Source: Caryophanales bacterium UBA7581 (GTDB taxonomy: Bacteria > Bacillota_I > Bacilli_A > RFN20 > CAG-826). Taken from it: a stretch of DNA of 15,337 bases. The notes beneath the pieces are model-generated. The model searched no databases. It saw nothing but the letters and a program-made list of their open reading frames with translations, and was not told the origin of the DNA. Position numbers and translations under genes: made by a program. The stretch lies in contig DLKT01000049.1 of the NCBI GenBank assembly GCA_002477825.1, positions 1 to 15,337 of the forward strand, given 5' to 3'. Shown here piece by piece: positions 1-6,486 of this stretch (its first letter is position 1; every line of letters begins with the position of its first letter).

Positions 1-357
1 AAATCCTTCTTTTATTTTAAAGGCTAAACTTACATCTTTTCCTTTCACTTCTAAAAGGGCTTCATCATTTCCTAAGATATTGCTAAACAATAATGCTTGA
101 TCATTATCTTCTATGGCACTTACTTGCATGGTGGTAGAGGTATAAAATACAAAAGTTGCTCTACGATCTCCGTTTTCAAAAATAATTGTGTTTTGCGTAT
201 TACCTCCTTTAGGCACTCTTACAAATAATTTACTTGTCTGCAAAATGTATTCTTGATCATTTTCAGTTAGTGCTTTTTTAGGAAAACTTGGATCAATCAT
301 TGGTAAATCAATTGTTGGTATGGTTATTTTTGTTGTTAATTCTTTTGTTTCTTTCAT
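1..357 (-). CDS. Unknown protein, C-terminus cut by window edge
   Basis: The ATG at 355-357 is preceded by an AAAGGA ribosome site at good spacing, and the frame stays open for 119 codons to base 1, so the C-terminal part lies outside. The visible part begins MKETKELTTKITIPTIDLP and is mixed polar and hydrophobic with alternating beta-type stretches (LFVRVPKGG, RRATFVFYTS). It has no signal peptide or membrane segment. I do not recognise the family. It lies 19 bases after the nucleotidyltransferase gene in the same direction and is probably co-transcribed with it and the holin-like gene. A beta-rich phage baseplate or tail-type protein is possible from the context, but this is only inference. 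Confidence 0.75.
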   Translation of the reverse strand, partial: MKETKELTTKITIPTIDLPMIDPSFPKKALTENDQEYILQTSKLFVRVPKGGNTQNTIIFENGDRRATFVFYTSTTMQVSAIEDNDQALLFSNILGNDEALLEVKGKDVSLAFKIKEGF

Positions 358-376
358 TTATTTTTCCTTTCTTTTA

Positions 377-1219
377 TTAAATAATTTGAATCATTGGCCC
401 TGGTAAATCAAACGAGTTATGATGGGTATTTACTTCAACATGTCCATCCACAGCACGTCCAATTCTCTTTCTTAAATACATCAATAAATCTAAAGCATGA
501 CTTAATACTTTCTCATTAGAAACTAGAATAAATGCGTCAATATCACTATATTTAGTGGCGTTATTTCTCGCAAAAGATCCATGAATCCAAAATTCATCAA
601 CATAAAAATTTTCTTTTAAATACTTGCTTTCACTTTGAATGATTTTCGTTACCTTTTTTAAAGAAATATAAGGATATTTTCTATTTAATGCATCTACTCT
701 TTTATAAAATAATTGAAATACGATTAAAGCATTTTCTTCTTGATGATTTTCCAGGTAATCTACTACTTTTTTGGTTTTTTTATAGTTAAAAATTACGGGC
801 ATTTTTCTTTCTTTTAAACGAATAAAATTATGAATCACTTCCGCCATCATAACGTTCCATTTCTTTAGAAATACTTTTTTAGTAATCACCATAAAAAAGG
901 CTTCAAAAGCAAAGTAAGATGATGGGAAAGTTTGATAATTATGAATGATACCTATTAACACTTCTTGTTTTCTCTTTTTTAGTTTTAGTTTCTTATTTGT
1001 TAATAAAAAATAACATTTTTCAATAGAAGATAAATTAAATCCCGCTCTTTTGATGTATTGGACTATACGTTTTGCTTTTAACATATACTTTTCTTCTTTA
1101 AAATAAGGCTTTAATTGCCCTTTATAAATTTTTCTTTTTCGCATTTCGTCTAGTTTCTTTTTAGGGTCATAAAAAAAGTCTCGACAAAACACATAATCAA
1201 TTTTTGGATTGTATTTCAT
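377..1219 (-). CDS. Nucleotidyltransferase-domain protein (MNT/KNTase-like) with helical N-terminal half
   Basis: This 280-residue protein ends in a minimal nucleotidyltransferase domain. The motif GSFARNNATKYSDIDAFI at residues 214-231 carries the G-S pair and the two metal-binding aspartates (D226, D228), and E262 in HVEVN is a candidate third acidic residue. Members of this superfamily transfer nucleotides to proteins, RNA or small molecules; the substrate here is unknown. Residues 1-205 are basic and mostly helical and match no family I can name. Residues about 85-157 faintly recall the helical core of Fic proteins, but the HPFxxGNGR motif is absent. The start overlaps the end of the holin-like gene by 23 bases and has only a weak AAAAGAGA ribosome site, suggesting translational coupling. 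A nucleotidyltransferase in a holin-containing cassette is unusual. The domain call is firm; the function is open. Confidence 0.8.
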   Translation of the reverse strand: MKYNPKIDYVFCRDFFYDPKKKLDEMRKRKIYKGQLKPYFKEEKYMLKAKRIVQYIKRAGFNLSSIEKCYFLLTNKKLKLKKRKQEVLIGIIHNYQTFPSSYFAFEAFFMVITKKVFLKKWNVMMAEVIHNFIRLKERKMPVIFNYKKTKKVVDYLENHQEENALIVFQLFYKRVDALNRKYPYISLKKVTKIIQSESKYLKENFYVDEFWIHGSFARNNATKYSDIDAFILVSNEKVLSHALDLLMYLRKRIGRAVDGHVEVNTHHNSFDLPGPMIQII

Positions 1220-1496
1220 TCTCTTTTATTTTTTGATATTGTTTTAGAAATTGATTCGCTCCGGTAGAGCTTAATCCACTCATCATACCGATTTCTAAAG
1301 CAATCCAAACATTATCCGCTAAAGGGATGACGCTTGCATCAATGAAATAAATAATTACCCCCATTACGCCACCGAGTAAAGCGGCAATAAAAGGAATATA
1401 AGCATATCGTTCAGATTTCTTTTTAAAAATCAATTTCCAAAATTCGCTTAGTAAATAGCAAATAAAAGCAATGAGGGGTACGATAAAAATTTCCAT
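1197..1496 (-). CDS. Putative phage holin-like membrane protein
   Basis: This is a 99-residue protein with two or three predicted membrane helices (about residues 3-22, 34-53 and possibly 62-78), short loops and a charged C-terminal tail (KQYQKIKENEIQSKN). The stretch MMSGLSSTGANQFLKQ resembles the conserved C-terminal segment of small holins from Gram-positive phages. Holins form pores in the cytoplasmic membrane that release or trigger lysins. An AAAGGA ribosome site precedes the ATG. The gene follows a one-TM coiled-coil protein, a pairing frequent in Firmicutes prophage lysis modules, but the gene after it encodes a nucleotidyltransferase rather than an endolysin. The exact holin family cannot be fixed by eye. 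Confidence 0.65.
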   Translation of the reverse strand: MEIFIVPLIAFICYLLSEFWKLIFKKKSERYAYIPFIAALLGGVMGVIIYFIDASVIPLADNVWIALEIGMMSGLSSTGANQFLKQYQKIKENEIQSKN

Positions 1497-1512
1497 TTTT
1501 TCTATCCTTTCT

Positions 1513-1782
1513 TTAATTTTTTTTCATTTCTAACTTCTCTTCTAGCAGTAGAACTCGCTTTAATAATTCTTCGTAGCGTTTTTCTACGTTCAAGAAATTT
1601 CTTTCCATGCGGCTTACACTTTCTTTGATATAAGCAATGTCCGAAAGAATAATACCTTCATTTTTACCTTGTAATTTCATCTCTTCTTTTTTTGATTTTA
1701 GAAAAGTTAAATACGCAAAAACAATACTTGATAAAGCCGCTAAAACGGAAACAATGCTTATCCATTTTTCGATAACAATCAC
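1513..1782 (-). CDS. One-TM coiled-coil protein, phage lysis-module type
   Basis: About 89 residues: one N-terminal membrane helix (about residues 6-28, WISIVSVLAALSSIVFAYLT), then a basic stop-transfer stretch (KSKKEE) and a heptad-like C-terminal coiled coil (about 48-88). Proteins of this design commonly sit immediately before holins in Gram-positive phages; XhlA is a functional analogue with the opposite layout. The start is odd. The frame opens with GTG at 1780-1782, but that GTG lies inside the very strong ribosome site AAGGAGGTGAT. The codon at normal spacing from the site is ATC (four codons in), so the true start could be a rare ATT or ATC. The downstream holin-like gene is 16 bases away. 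Confidence 0.65.
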   Translation of the reverse strand: MIVIEKWISIVSVLAALSSIVFAYLTFLKSKKEEMKLQGKNEGIILSDIAYIKESVSRMERNFLNVEKRYEELLKRVLLLEEKLEMKKN

Positions 1783-1818
1783 CTCCTTATAAAGAAGTTT
1801 TTTTCGTGATTCTTTTGT

Positions 1819-1893
1819 TTAGATATGAAGAATAAAGGGAGAATACAATATCAAACAAAAGAGTGATAATAGAAATTCGTTTTCTTTTATCAC
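1819..1893 (-). CDS. Possible 24-residue hydrophobic membrane peptide
   Basis: A GTG start (1891-1893) lies seven bases after a strong AAAGGAG site and opens a 24-codon frame ending in TAA. The peptide has a charged head (MIKENE) followed by an almost fully hydrophobic stretch (FLLSLFCLILYSPFILHI), enough for one membrane span. Small hydrophobic peptides like this include type I toxins and holin-like toxins, but I see no match to a named family. A 13-bp hairpin with one mismatch covers its first ten codons. It would be the first gene of the phage-like cassette. The ribosome site and hydrophobic pattern support translation; the short length means chance cannot be excluded. Confidence 0.4.
   Translation of the reverse strand: MIKENEFLLSLFCLILYSPFILHI
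1863..1893 (-). repeat. Hairpin over the start of the small peptide ORF
   Basis: GTGATAATAGAAA at 1863-1875 pairs with TTTCTTTTATCAC at 1881-1893, 12 of 13 positions, closing a TTCGT loop. There is no T-tract, so it is not an intrinsic terminator in either direction. Two further pairs, tttcgtgat (1802-1810) with atcacgaaa (1889-1897) and tcttttgttt (1811-1820) with aaacaaaaga (1853-1862), could build a branched structure over 1802-1897 that competes with the hairpin. In the transcript of the cassette this would bury the GTG start of the small peptide, which suggests translational control. Confidence 0.6.
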
Positions 1894-1953
1894 GAAATCA
1901 CTCCTTTCATAATGAATAGGGAGATGAAATGCTTAATTTTTTTAAAAAAGACG

Positions 1954-1981
1954 AAAAAAAAGACTACACCGCGTGTAGTCT
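1954..1981 (-). terminator. Intrinsic terminator of the ABC exporter operon
   Basis: Read on the minus strand, a 9-bp stem (GACTACAC core, 1961-1969 with 1973-1981) with a 3-nt loop is followed by eight Ts (1961-1954). It lies 34 bases after the stop of the second exporter gene. It also marks the upstream limit of the phage-like cassette, so that cassette needs either readthrough or a promoter in 1894-1953, where I see no convincing one. Confidence 0.85.
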
Positions 1982-2014
1982 ATAAAACAGATTCAGTTTG
2001 TTTTTTATATTCTT

Positions 2015-3757
2015 TTATTCTTCTTCGGCAAATTGCGAGAAATAAAGTTCCGCATAGAAGCCTTTCTTTTTAAGAAGTTCATCATGCGTACCCACTTCTA
2101 TGATGTTTCCGTCTTTCATTACAAAGATTGCGTCAGCGTTACGAATGGTACTCAGTCGATGCGCAATAATAAAGCTCGTTCTACCTTCCATCATGGTATT
2201 AAAAGCGTCCGATATTTTCTTTTCTGTTCTTGTATCAATAGAGGAAGTTGCTTCGTCTAAAATGACGATTTCAGGCATTCTTAACATGACTCGCGCAATG
2301 GTAATGAGTTGTCGTTCCCCTTGCGATAAGCCACTTTTAGAAGAAATTTTTGTATCATAACCATTACTTAGACGTTTAATAAAGCCATGCGCATGCGCTT
2401 TTTTACAGGCTTCAATAATTTCTTCTCTTGTCGCATTTTCTTTGCCATAAGCGACATTTTCTAAAATGGTACCTTCAAAAATCCACGTATCTTGTAATAC
2501 CATACCATAATGGCTTCGTAATTCATGACGAGTCATTTGATAAATGGATTGGTCATTTAAAAGAATGTCTCCTTGGTTCACATCATAGAAACGCATTAAT
2601 AAATTAATTAATGTCGTTTTTCCGCATCCAGTAGGACCAACAATCGCAATATGTTGACCTTTATGAATGGTAAAATGGAAATTAGTAATTAAAGGACGCT
2701 CGGGCTGATAAGCAAAATAAACATGGTTTAAAGCAATAGTGTCCACATCAGATTCAATATGCACTTCATCCACTTCTTTTTCATCTTCTTGGTCTAAGAC
2801 TTCAAAGATACGGGCTAACGACGCTAAAGCGGATTGGAATTCCGTCACTACACTCGACACTTCGTTAAATGGTTTCGTGTATTGATTACTATAAATTAAG
2901 AATGAAGATAATTCAGAAATACCGATCACTAAAGAAGCACTGATGTTGTCGTTATTAATGAATAAAATAGCGCCTACAATTCCCACTAAAGCATAAACGA
3001 TGCCGTTAATAAAACGAGTAGTTGGATTGGTGGTTGCCCCCATAAAGACGGCTTTAACCCCGGTATCATAGAGTTGATTCGCTAAAACATCAAACTTCTC
3101 TACTGCTTCTTTTTCATAGCCTAATTCTTTGACGATTTTTCCGTTTTCCATCATCTCTAAAACATAAGCGCCGACTTCCCCTTTGATTTGGGATTGCGCT
3201 TTAAAATATTTATGCGAGCGTTTGGCAATAAAGGAAGCCGCAAAAATCGATAAAGGTGTCACAACGACAACGACTAAAGCTAATAACCAGTTAATAATAA
3301 ACATAAATACGAGCGTAAATAAAATGGTAATAATTCCTTGATAAAGTTGTTTAAAACCTTCTAAAATACCATCGGCAACCGTTTCAACATCACTAATCGA
3401 ACGAGAAACTAAGTCACCTTCTTGATGTTGATCAATATAAGAAACGGGCACATGATTCATTTTATAAAACAAATCATTTCGTATTTGTTTCACTGCCATT
3501 TGTGTGACGTGAGACATCGAAAGTTCATATAAGTAGGTAAAAGCCGCTACTCCAATTAAACAACCTAAAATAATGAATAATTTTTGATAGATTGTTTCAA
3601 AAGGCACATTACCCACAACAAATAAATCGATAATATCGCCAATGACCATAGGAATATAAAGCGTTAATCCTACAAATATCGTAGCGAACACAATACCAAA
3701 GATAAAATAACCGATAGAAGGACGGATATACGATAAAAAACGACGAATGTTTTTCAT
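2015..3757 (-). CDS. ABC exporter half-transporter, subunit with canonical catalytic Glu (BmrD/LmrD-type)
   Basis: This 580-residue half-transporter has an N-terminal six-helix membrane domain (about 15-310) and a C-terminal nucleotide-binding domain. The Walker A motif is GPTGCGKTT (374-382), the Q-loop Q422, the signature LSQGE (477-481), Walker B with catalytic Glu ILDEATS (E502) and the switch His IAHRLS (H533). The signature is degenerate (LSGGQ expected), while Walker B and the switch His are intact. This is the consensus-type partner of a heterodimeric multidrug exporter such as BmrCD, LmrCD or TM287/288. The start is the ATG at 3755-3757, seven bases after AAAAGGAGGTG. An upstream in-frame opening at 3811 has no ribosome site and overlaps the partner gene. 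One base separates it from the partner's stop, indicating tight coupling. The substrate is unknown; drugs or peptides are typical. Confidence 0.92.
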   Translation of the reverse strand: MKNIRRFLSYIRPSIGYFIFGIVFATIFVGLTLYIPMVIGDIIDLFVVGNVPFETIYQKLFIILGCLIGVAAFTYLYELSMSHVTQMAVKQIRNDLFYKMNHVPVSYIDQHQEGDLVSRSISDVETVADGILEGFKQLYQGIITILFTLVFMFIINWLLALVVVVVTPLSIFAASFIAKRSHKYFKAQSQIKGEVGAYVLEMMENGKIVKELGYEKEAVEKFDVLANQLYDTGVKAVFMGATTNPTTRFINGIVYALVGIVGAILFINNDNISASLVIGISELSSFLIYSNQYTKPFNEVSSVVTEFQSALASLARIFEVLDQEDEKEVDEVHIESDVDTIALNHVYFAYQPERPLITNFHFTIHKGQHIAIVGPTGCGKTTLINLLMRFYDVNQGDILLNDQSIYQMTRHELRSHYGMVLQDTWIFEGTILENVAYGKENATREEIIEACKKAHAHGFIKRLSNGYDTKISSKSGLSQGERQLITIARVMLRMPEIVILDEATSSIDTRTEKKISDAFNTMMEGRTSFIIAHRLSTIRNADAIFVMKDGNIIEVGTHDELLKKKGFYAELYFSQFAEEE

Positions 3758-3758
3758 A

Positions 3759-5480
3759 TTAACGCACCTCCTTTTTGGTTTGAGATTCATAGATTTCTTG
3801 ATAAACCTCACAAGATTTTAATAATTCTTCATGGGTTCCATTACCGACCATTTCCCCATTATCCATAACGATGATTTGGTCCATTTTACTAATAGAAGTC
3901 GCACGTTGAGAAATAAAGAATAACGTTGTGTCTTTTAAATGATGATGGATGTTTTCTCTAACCTTTTTATCGGTTAAATAATCTAAAGCACTGGTTGCAT
4001 CATCTAAAATTAAAAGTTTCGGTTTCCGTAATAAAGCGCGGGCAATGGTAATTCTTTGTCTTTGCCCACCGGAGAAGTTCTTTCCTCCTTCAACCACTTC
4101 ATGATCTAACCCGTCTTTATAATCAAAGACAAAGTAGGCTTCCGCTAAACGGAGGGCTTCTAACATTTCCTCATCGGTCGCATCACTTTTACTCATTAAC
4201 AGGTTAGAACGGATGGTACCTTTAAATAACGCAACTTTTTGATCGACCACTGCGATTTCTTTTCGTAAGTCCTCTAACGAAAGACTTTGAATCGGTTTCC
4301 CGTCCACTAATAATTGTCCACTTCTAACATCGTAAAAGCGTTCCATTAAATAAAGAATCGTGGATTTTCCTGAACCAGTTCCACCAATCATACCAATAGA
4401 TTCGCCATGTTGAAAGGAAAATGTAATATGCTCTAACGCATCATTTTCACTACCAGGATAACGGAAATTCACATCAATAAATTGATAAAATGGTGTATTT
4501 TCTTTTGCTTCTACTTTTTCATCTTTTGAAACAATGGAAGAAGTTAAAGCAAAGATACGATCGAGACGAACTTTTGAACTCGCTGCTTTGGTAAATAAAA
4601 TAACTAAGTTAGAAACGACGAGTAACGCTAATAAAATTTGATTCATGTAGTTAATTACGGAAATAACATTACCTTGCGTTAAATTTCCTACTTGCACTTC
4701 TAATCCACTTAAATAAAGTAACGCTACGATACCTAATTGAATCACGGCATACGTTAAAGGGTTTAAAAGCGAAGTAAAGCGAATAATGCCCATACTTTCT
4801 TTCCGATATTCATCGGTTTCTTTTTGATAATGGTCATAGGCTTGCTCTTCTTTTAAGAAAGCACGAACCACTCTTGTACCGGAAATATTTTCGGAATTGA
4901 GTAAAGATAAATGATCTAATTTTGCTTGTACTTTTTGGTAGCGGTTTGAAGCGGGACGCATAATAAAGAAAATAATAATGGCAAGTGCCACTGTGGTTAC
5001 TAAAAAGACTAAGCCTAATTTAAAATGAATGATGAAAGCACATATAATACTACCAATAATAATAAATGGTGCCCGAACTACTAAGCGAATAAAACGGTTG
5101 ACCGTATTTTGCATTTGGTCGATATCCGTAGTCATAATGGTGACTAAATTTTCAGTACCAATTTGATTTACTTCCGCATTGGATAATTCGTGGATATGAT
5201 GGAACATCGCTTTTCTTAAGTCTCTTCCATACGCATTAGCGACTCTAGAAGCAAAGTATTGGCAGGTTAATGAACATCCAAATCCCAATAAACCAAGGCC
5301 AATCATGATAGCCCCTTTTACCAATACATAATGCATATCATAAGAAGGAATACCAATATCAATGATATCTCCCATAATAAAAGGAATCATCAATTCAAAA
5401 ATGGCTTCTAATAACTTAAAGAAAGAGCCAAAAATGCATTCTTTTGTATATTTTTTTAAATACGACAAGCTATTTTTCAT
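3759..5480 (-). CDS. ABC exporter half-transporter, subunit with degenerate Walker B (BmrC/LmrC-type)
   Basis: This 573-residue half-transporter has a membrane domain (about 12-300) and a nucleotide-binding domain. The Walker A motif is GGTGSGKST (366-374), the Q-loop Q414 and the signature FSGGQ (469-473, intact). Walker B reads LLILDDATSALD, with Asp494 where the catalytic Glu is expected, and the switch position reads ISQRAT, with Gln525 instead of His. These two losses combine with the partner's LSQGE to make one degenerate ATP site; the other site is fully canonical, the known layout of heterodimeric exporters. I chose the ATG at 5478-5480 because AAGGTG sits about six bases upstream; in-frame GTG/ATG codons at 5484-5489 lie within or against that site. 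It is the first gene of the operon, divergent from a LysR gene. Confidence 0.92.
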   Translation of the reverse strand: MKNSLSYLKKYTKECIFGSFFKLLEAIFELMIPFIMGDIIDIGIPSYDMHYVLVKGAIMIGLGLLGFGCSLTCQYFASRVANAYGRDLRKAMFHHIHELSNAEVNQIGTENLVTIMTTDIDQMQNTVNRFIRLVVRAPFIIIGSIICAFIIHFKLGLVFLVTTVALAIIIFFIMRPASNRYQKVQAKLDHLSLLNSENISGTRVVRAFLKEEQAYDHYQKETDEYRKESMGIIRFTSLLNPLTYAVIQLGIVALLYLSGLEVQVGNLTQGNVISVINYMNQILLALLVVSNLVILFTKAASSKVRLDRIFALTSSIVSKDEKVEAKENTPFYQFIDVNFRYPGSENDALEHITFSFQHGESIGMIGGTGSGKSTILYLMERFYDVRSGQLLVDGKPIQSLSLEDLRKEIAVVDQKVALFKGTIRSNLLMSKSDATDEEMLEALRLAEAYFVFDYKDGLDHEVVEGGKNFSGGQRQRITIARALLRKPKLLILDDATSALDYLTDKKVRENIHHHLKDTTLFFISQRATSISKMDQIIVMDNGEMVGNGTHEELLKSCEVYQEIYESQTKKEVR

Positions 5481-5506
5481 TTTCATCACCTTCTATATTG
5501 TAGAAG

Positions 5507-5535
5507 ATTGTAAACTATATTAAAAATATTTATAA
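5507..5535 (-). promoter_or_regulatory. Promoter of the ABC exporter operon
   Basis: On the minus strand, TTATAA (5535-5530, 4 of 6 to consensus) is followed by a 17-bp spacer and TACAAT (5512-5507, 5 of 6). Transcription would start near 5500, about 20 bases before the ATG at 5480. It lies almost exactly on top of the divergent LysR promoter. Confidence 0.55.
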
Positions 5536-5536
5536 T
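5508..5536 (+). promoter_or_regulatory. Promoter of the LysR regulator gene, with AT-rich palindrome
   Basis: TTGTAA (5508-5513), a 17-bp spacer and a perfect TATAAT (5531-5536) give a good SigA-type promoter, with a start near 5543 and an AGGAGG ribosome site before the ATG at 5576. ATATTA (5517-5522) and TAATAT (5533-5538) form an inverted repeat of T-N11-A type that covers the spacer and -10, a plausible LysR operator for autorepression. The operator role is inference. Confidence 0.65.
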
Positions 5537-5575
5537 ATATATGTTCTATACTTAAAATATATAGGAGGAAAACGA

Positions 5576-6454
5576 ATGGATTTACGTACACTTCACTATT
5601 TCATTACTGTCGTTGAAGAAGGTAATATTTCAAAAGCGGCGAAAAAGCTCCATATTTCACAACCCCCACTTTCTCTTTGTTTAAAAAACTTAGAAGAAGA
5701 ATTAGACGTTACCCTTTTTATGCGCGGTGCCCGTTATATTGAATTAACGGAAGCCGGAAAAATTCTTTATCAACGCGCTTTAACGATGGTTACCTTAGAA
5801 ACCCAAGCCAAAAAAGAAATGAAAGATATCGCTAAAGGCGTATTGGGCACTCTTTCCATTGGCTGCGTTAGTTCTAACCACATGTATGTTTTAACCCATG
5901 GTTTAAAAACCTTTATGAAAGAATATCCCGAAGTTTCTTTTGAAGTTCATGAAGGAAACACCTATGAACTTCTTGACTTATTAGAAAAAAATATGATCGA
6001 ATTAGCGTTTGTTCGTACGCCCTTTAACGTCGAGAAATTTAACGCCATTGTTTTAGATGAACAACCGATGATTGCGGTCTATCACCCTGACTTTTTTACC
6101 ATTGAACAAGAGCAAGTCACGTTAAAGGACTTAGCGAAATATCCACTCATGATGTATCGCCGTTTCAATAGCATTATTAATTCTATTATGAAAAAAGAAG
6201 GAATTGATTTAAACTTTTATTTAAAAAGTGATGATGCGCGTACCGCTTTACTTTGGGCAGATATTGGTTTAGGTGTCGCTTTAGTGCCTTTATACGCTCT
6301 TTTATATCCACACGCCTCTAGTTTAAAATTTGTTCCTTTATTAGAAAAAGAACTTCAGACTTCTGTTACTCTTGCTTATAAAAAGAATGCCTATTTAAGT
6401 AAACCTGCCCAAGCCCTCATTGATATCTTTACTAAAAATCGCCTTTCTAACTAA
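5576..6454 (+). CDS. LysR-family transcriptional regulator
   Basis: At 292 residues it has the standard length of the family. Residues 1-60 form the winged helix-turn-helix (MDLRTLHYFITVVEEGNISKA, then LHISQPPLSLCLKNLEEELDV), followed by a linker helix and a periplasmic-binding-protein-like effector domain (about 90-290). The start is clear: AGGAGG lies nine bases before the ATG. LysR proteins usually bind a small molecule and control the divergent neighbour, so the ABC exporter is the natural target, with self-repression through the shared intergenic region. The effector cannot be read from sequence. A terminator shared with the convergent pyrG follows immediately. Confidence 0.93.
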   Translation: MDLRTLHYFITVVEEGNISKAAKKLHISQPPLSLCLKNLEEELDVTLFMRGARYIELTEAGKILYQRALTMVTLETQAKKEMKDIAKGVLGTLSIGCVSSNHMYVLTHGLKTFMKEYPEVSFEVHEGNTYELLDLLEKNMIELAFVRTPFNVEKFNAIVLDEQPMIAVYHPDFFTIEQEQVTLKDLAKYPLMMYRRFNSIINSIMKKEGIDLNFYLKSDDARTALLWADIGLGVALVPLYALLYPHASSLKFVPLLEKELQTSVTLAYKKNAYLSKPAQALIDIFTKNRLSN

Positions 6455-6486
6455 AAATACCTCCAAAACTGGAGGTACTTTTTTTA
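6453..6486. terminator. Bidirectional terminator between lysR-type gene and pyrG
   Basis: TACCTCCA (6458-6465) and TGGAGGTA (6470-6477) form an 8-bp stem with an AAAC loop. Seven Ts follow on the plus strand (6479-6485) and a run of five Ts on the minus strand (6457-6453). It serves the two convergent genes and overlaps the pyrG stop codon. Confidence 0.88.

Noticed and set aside
1938..1983. A short plus-strand frame (about 18 codons) with a GGGAG site
   Set aside because: It runs straight through the exporter terminator hairpin, and its lysine codons are just the A-tract of that terminator.
3758..3811. Longer N-terminus for the second exporter subunit
   Set aside because: The extra 18 residues are basic, have no ribosome site and overlap the partner gene, while the ATG at 3757 has a textbook AGGAGG.
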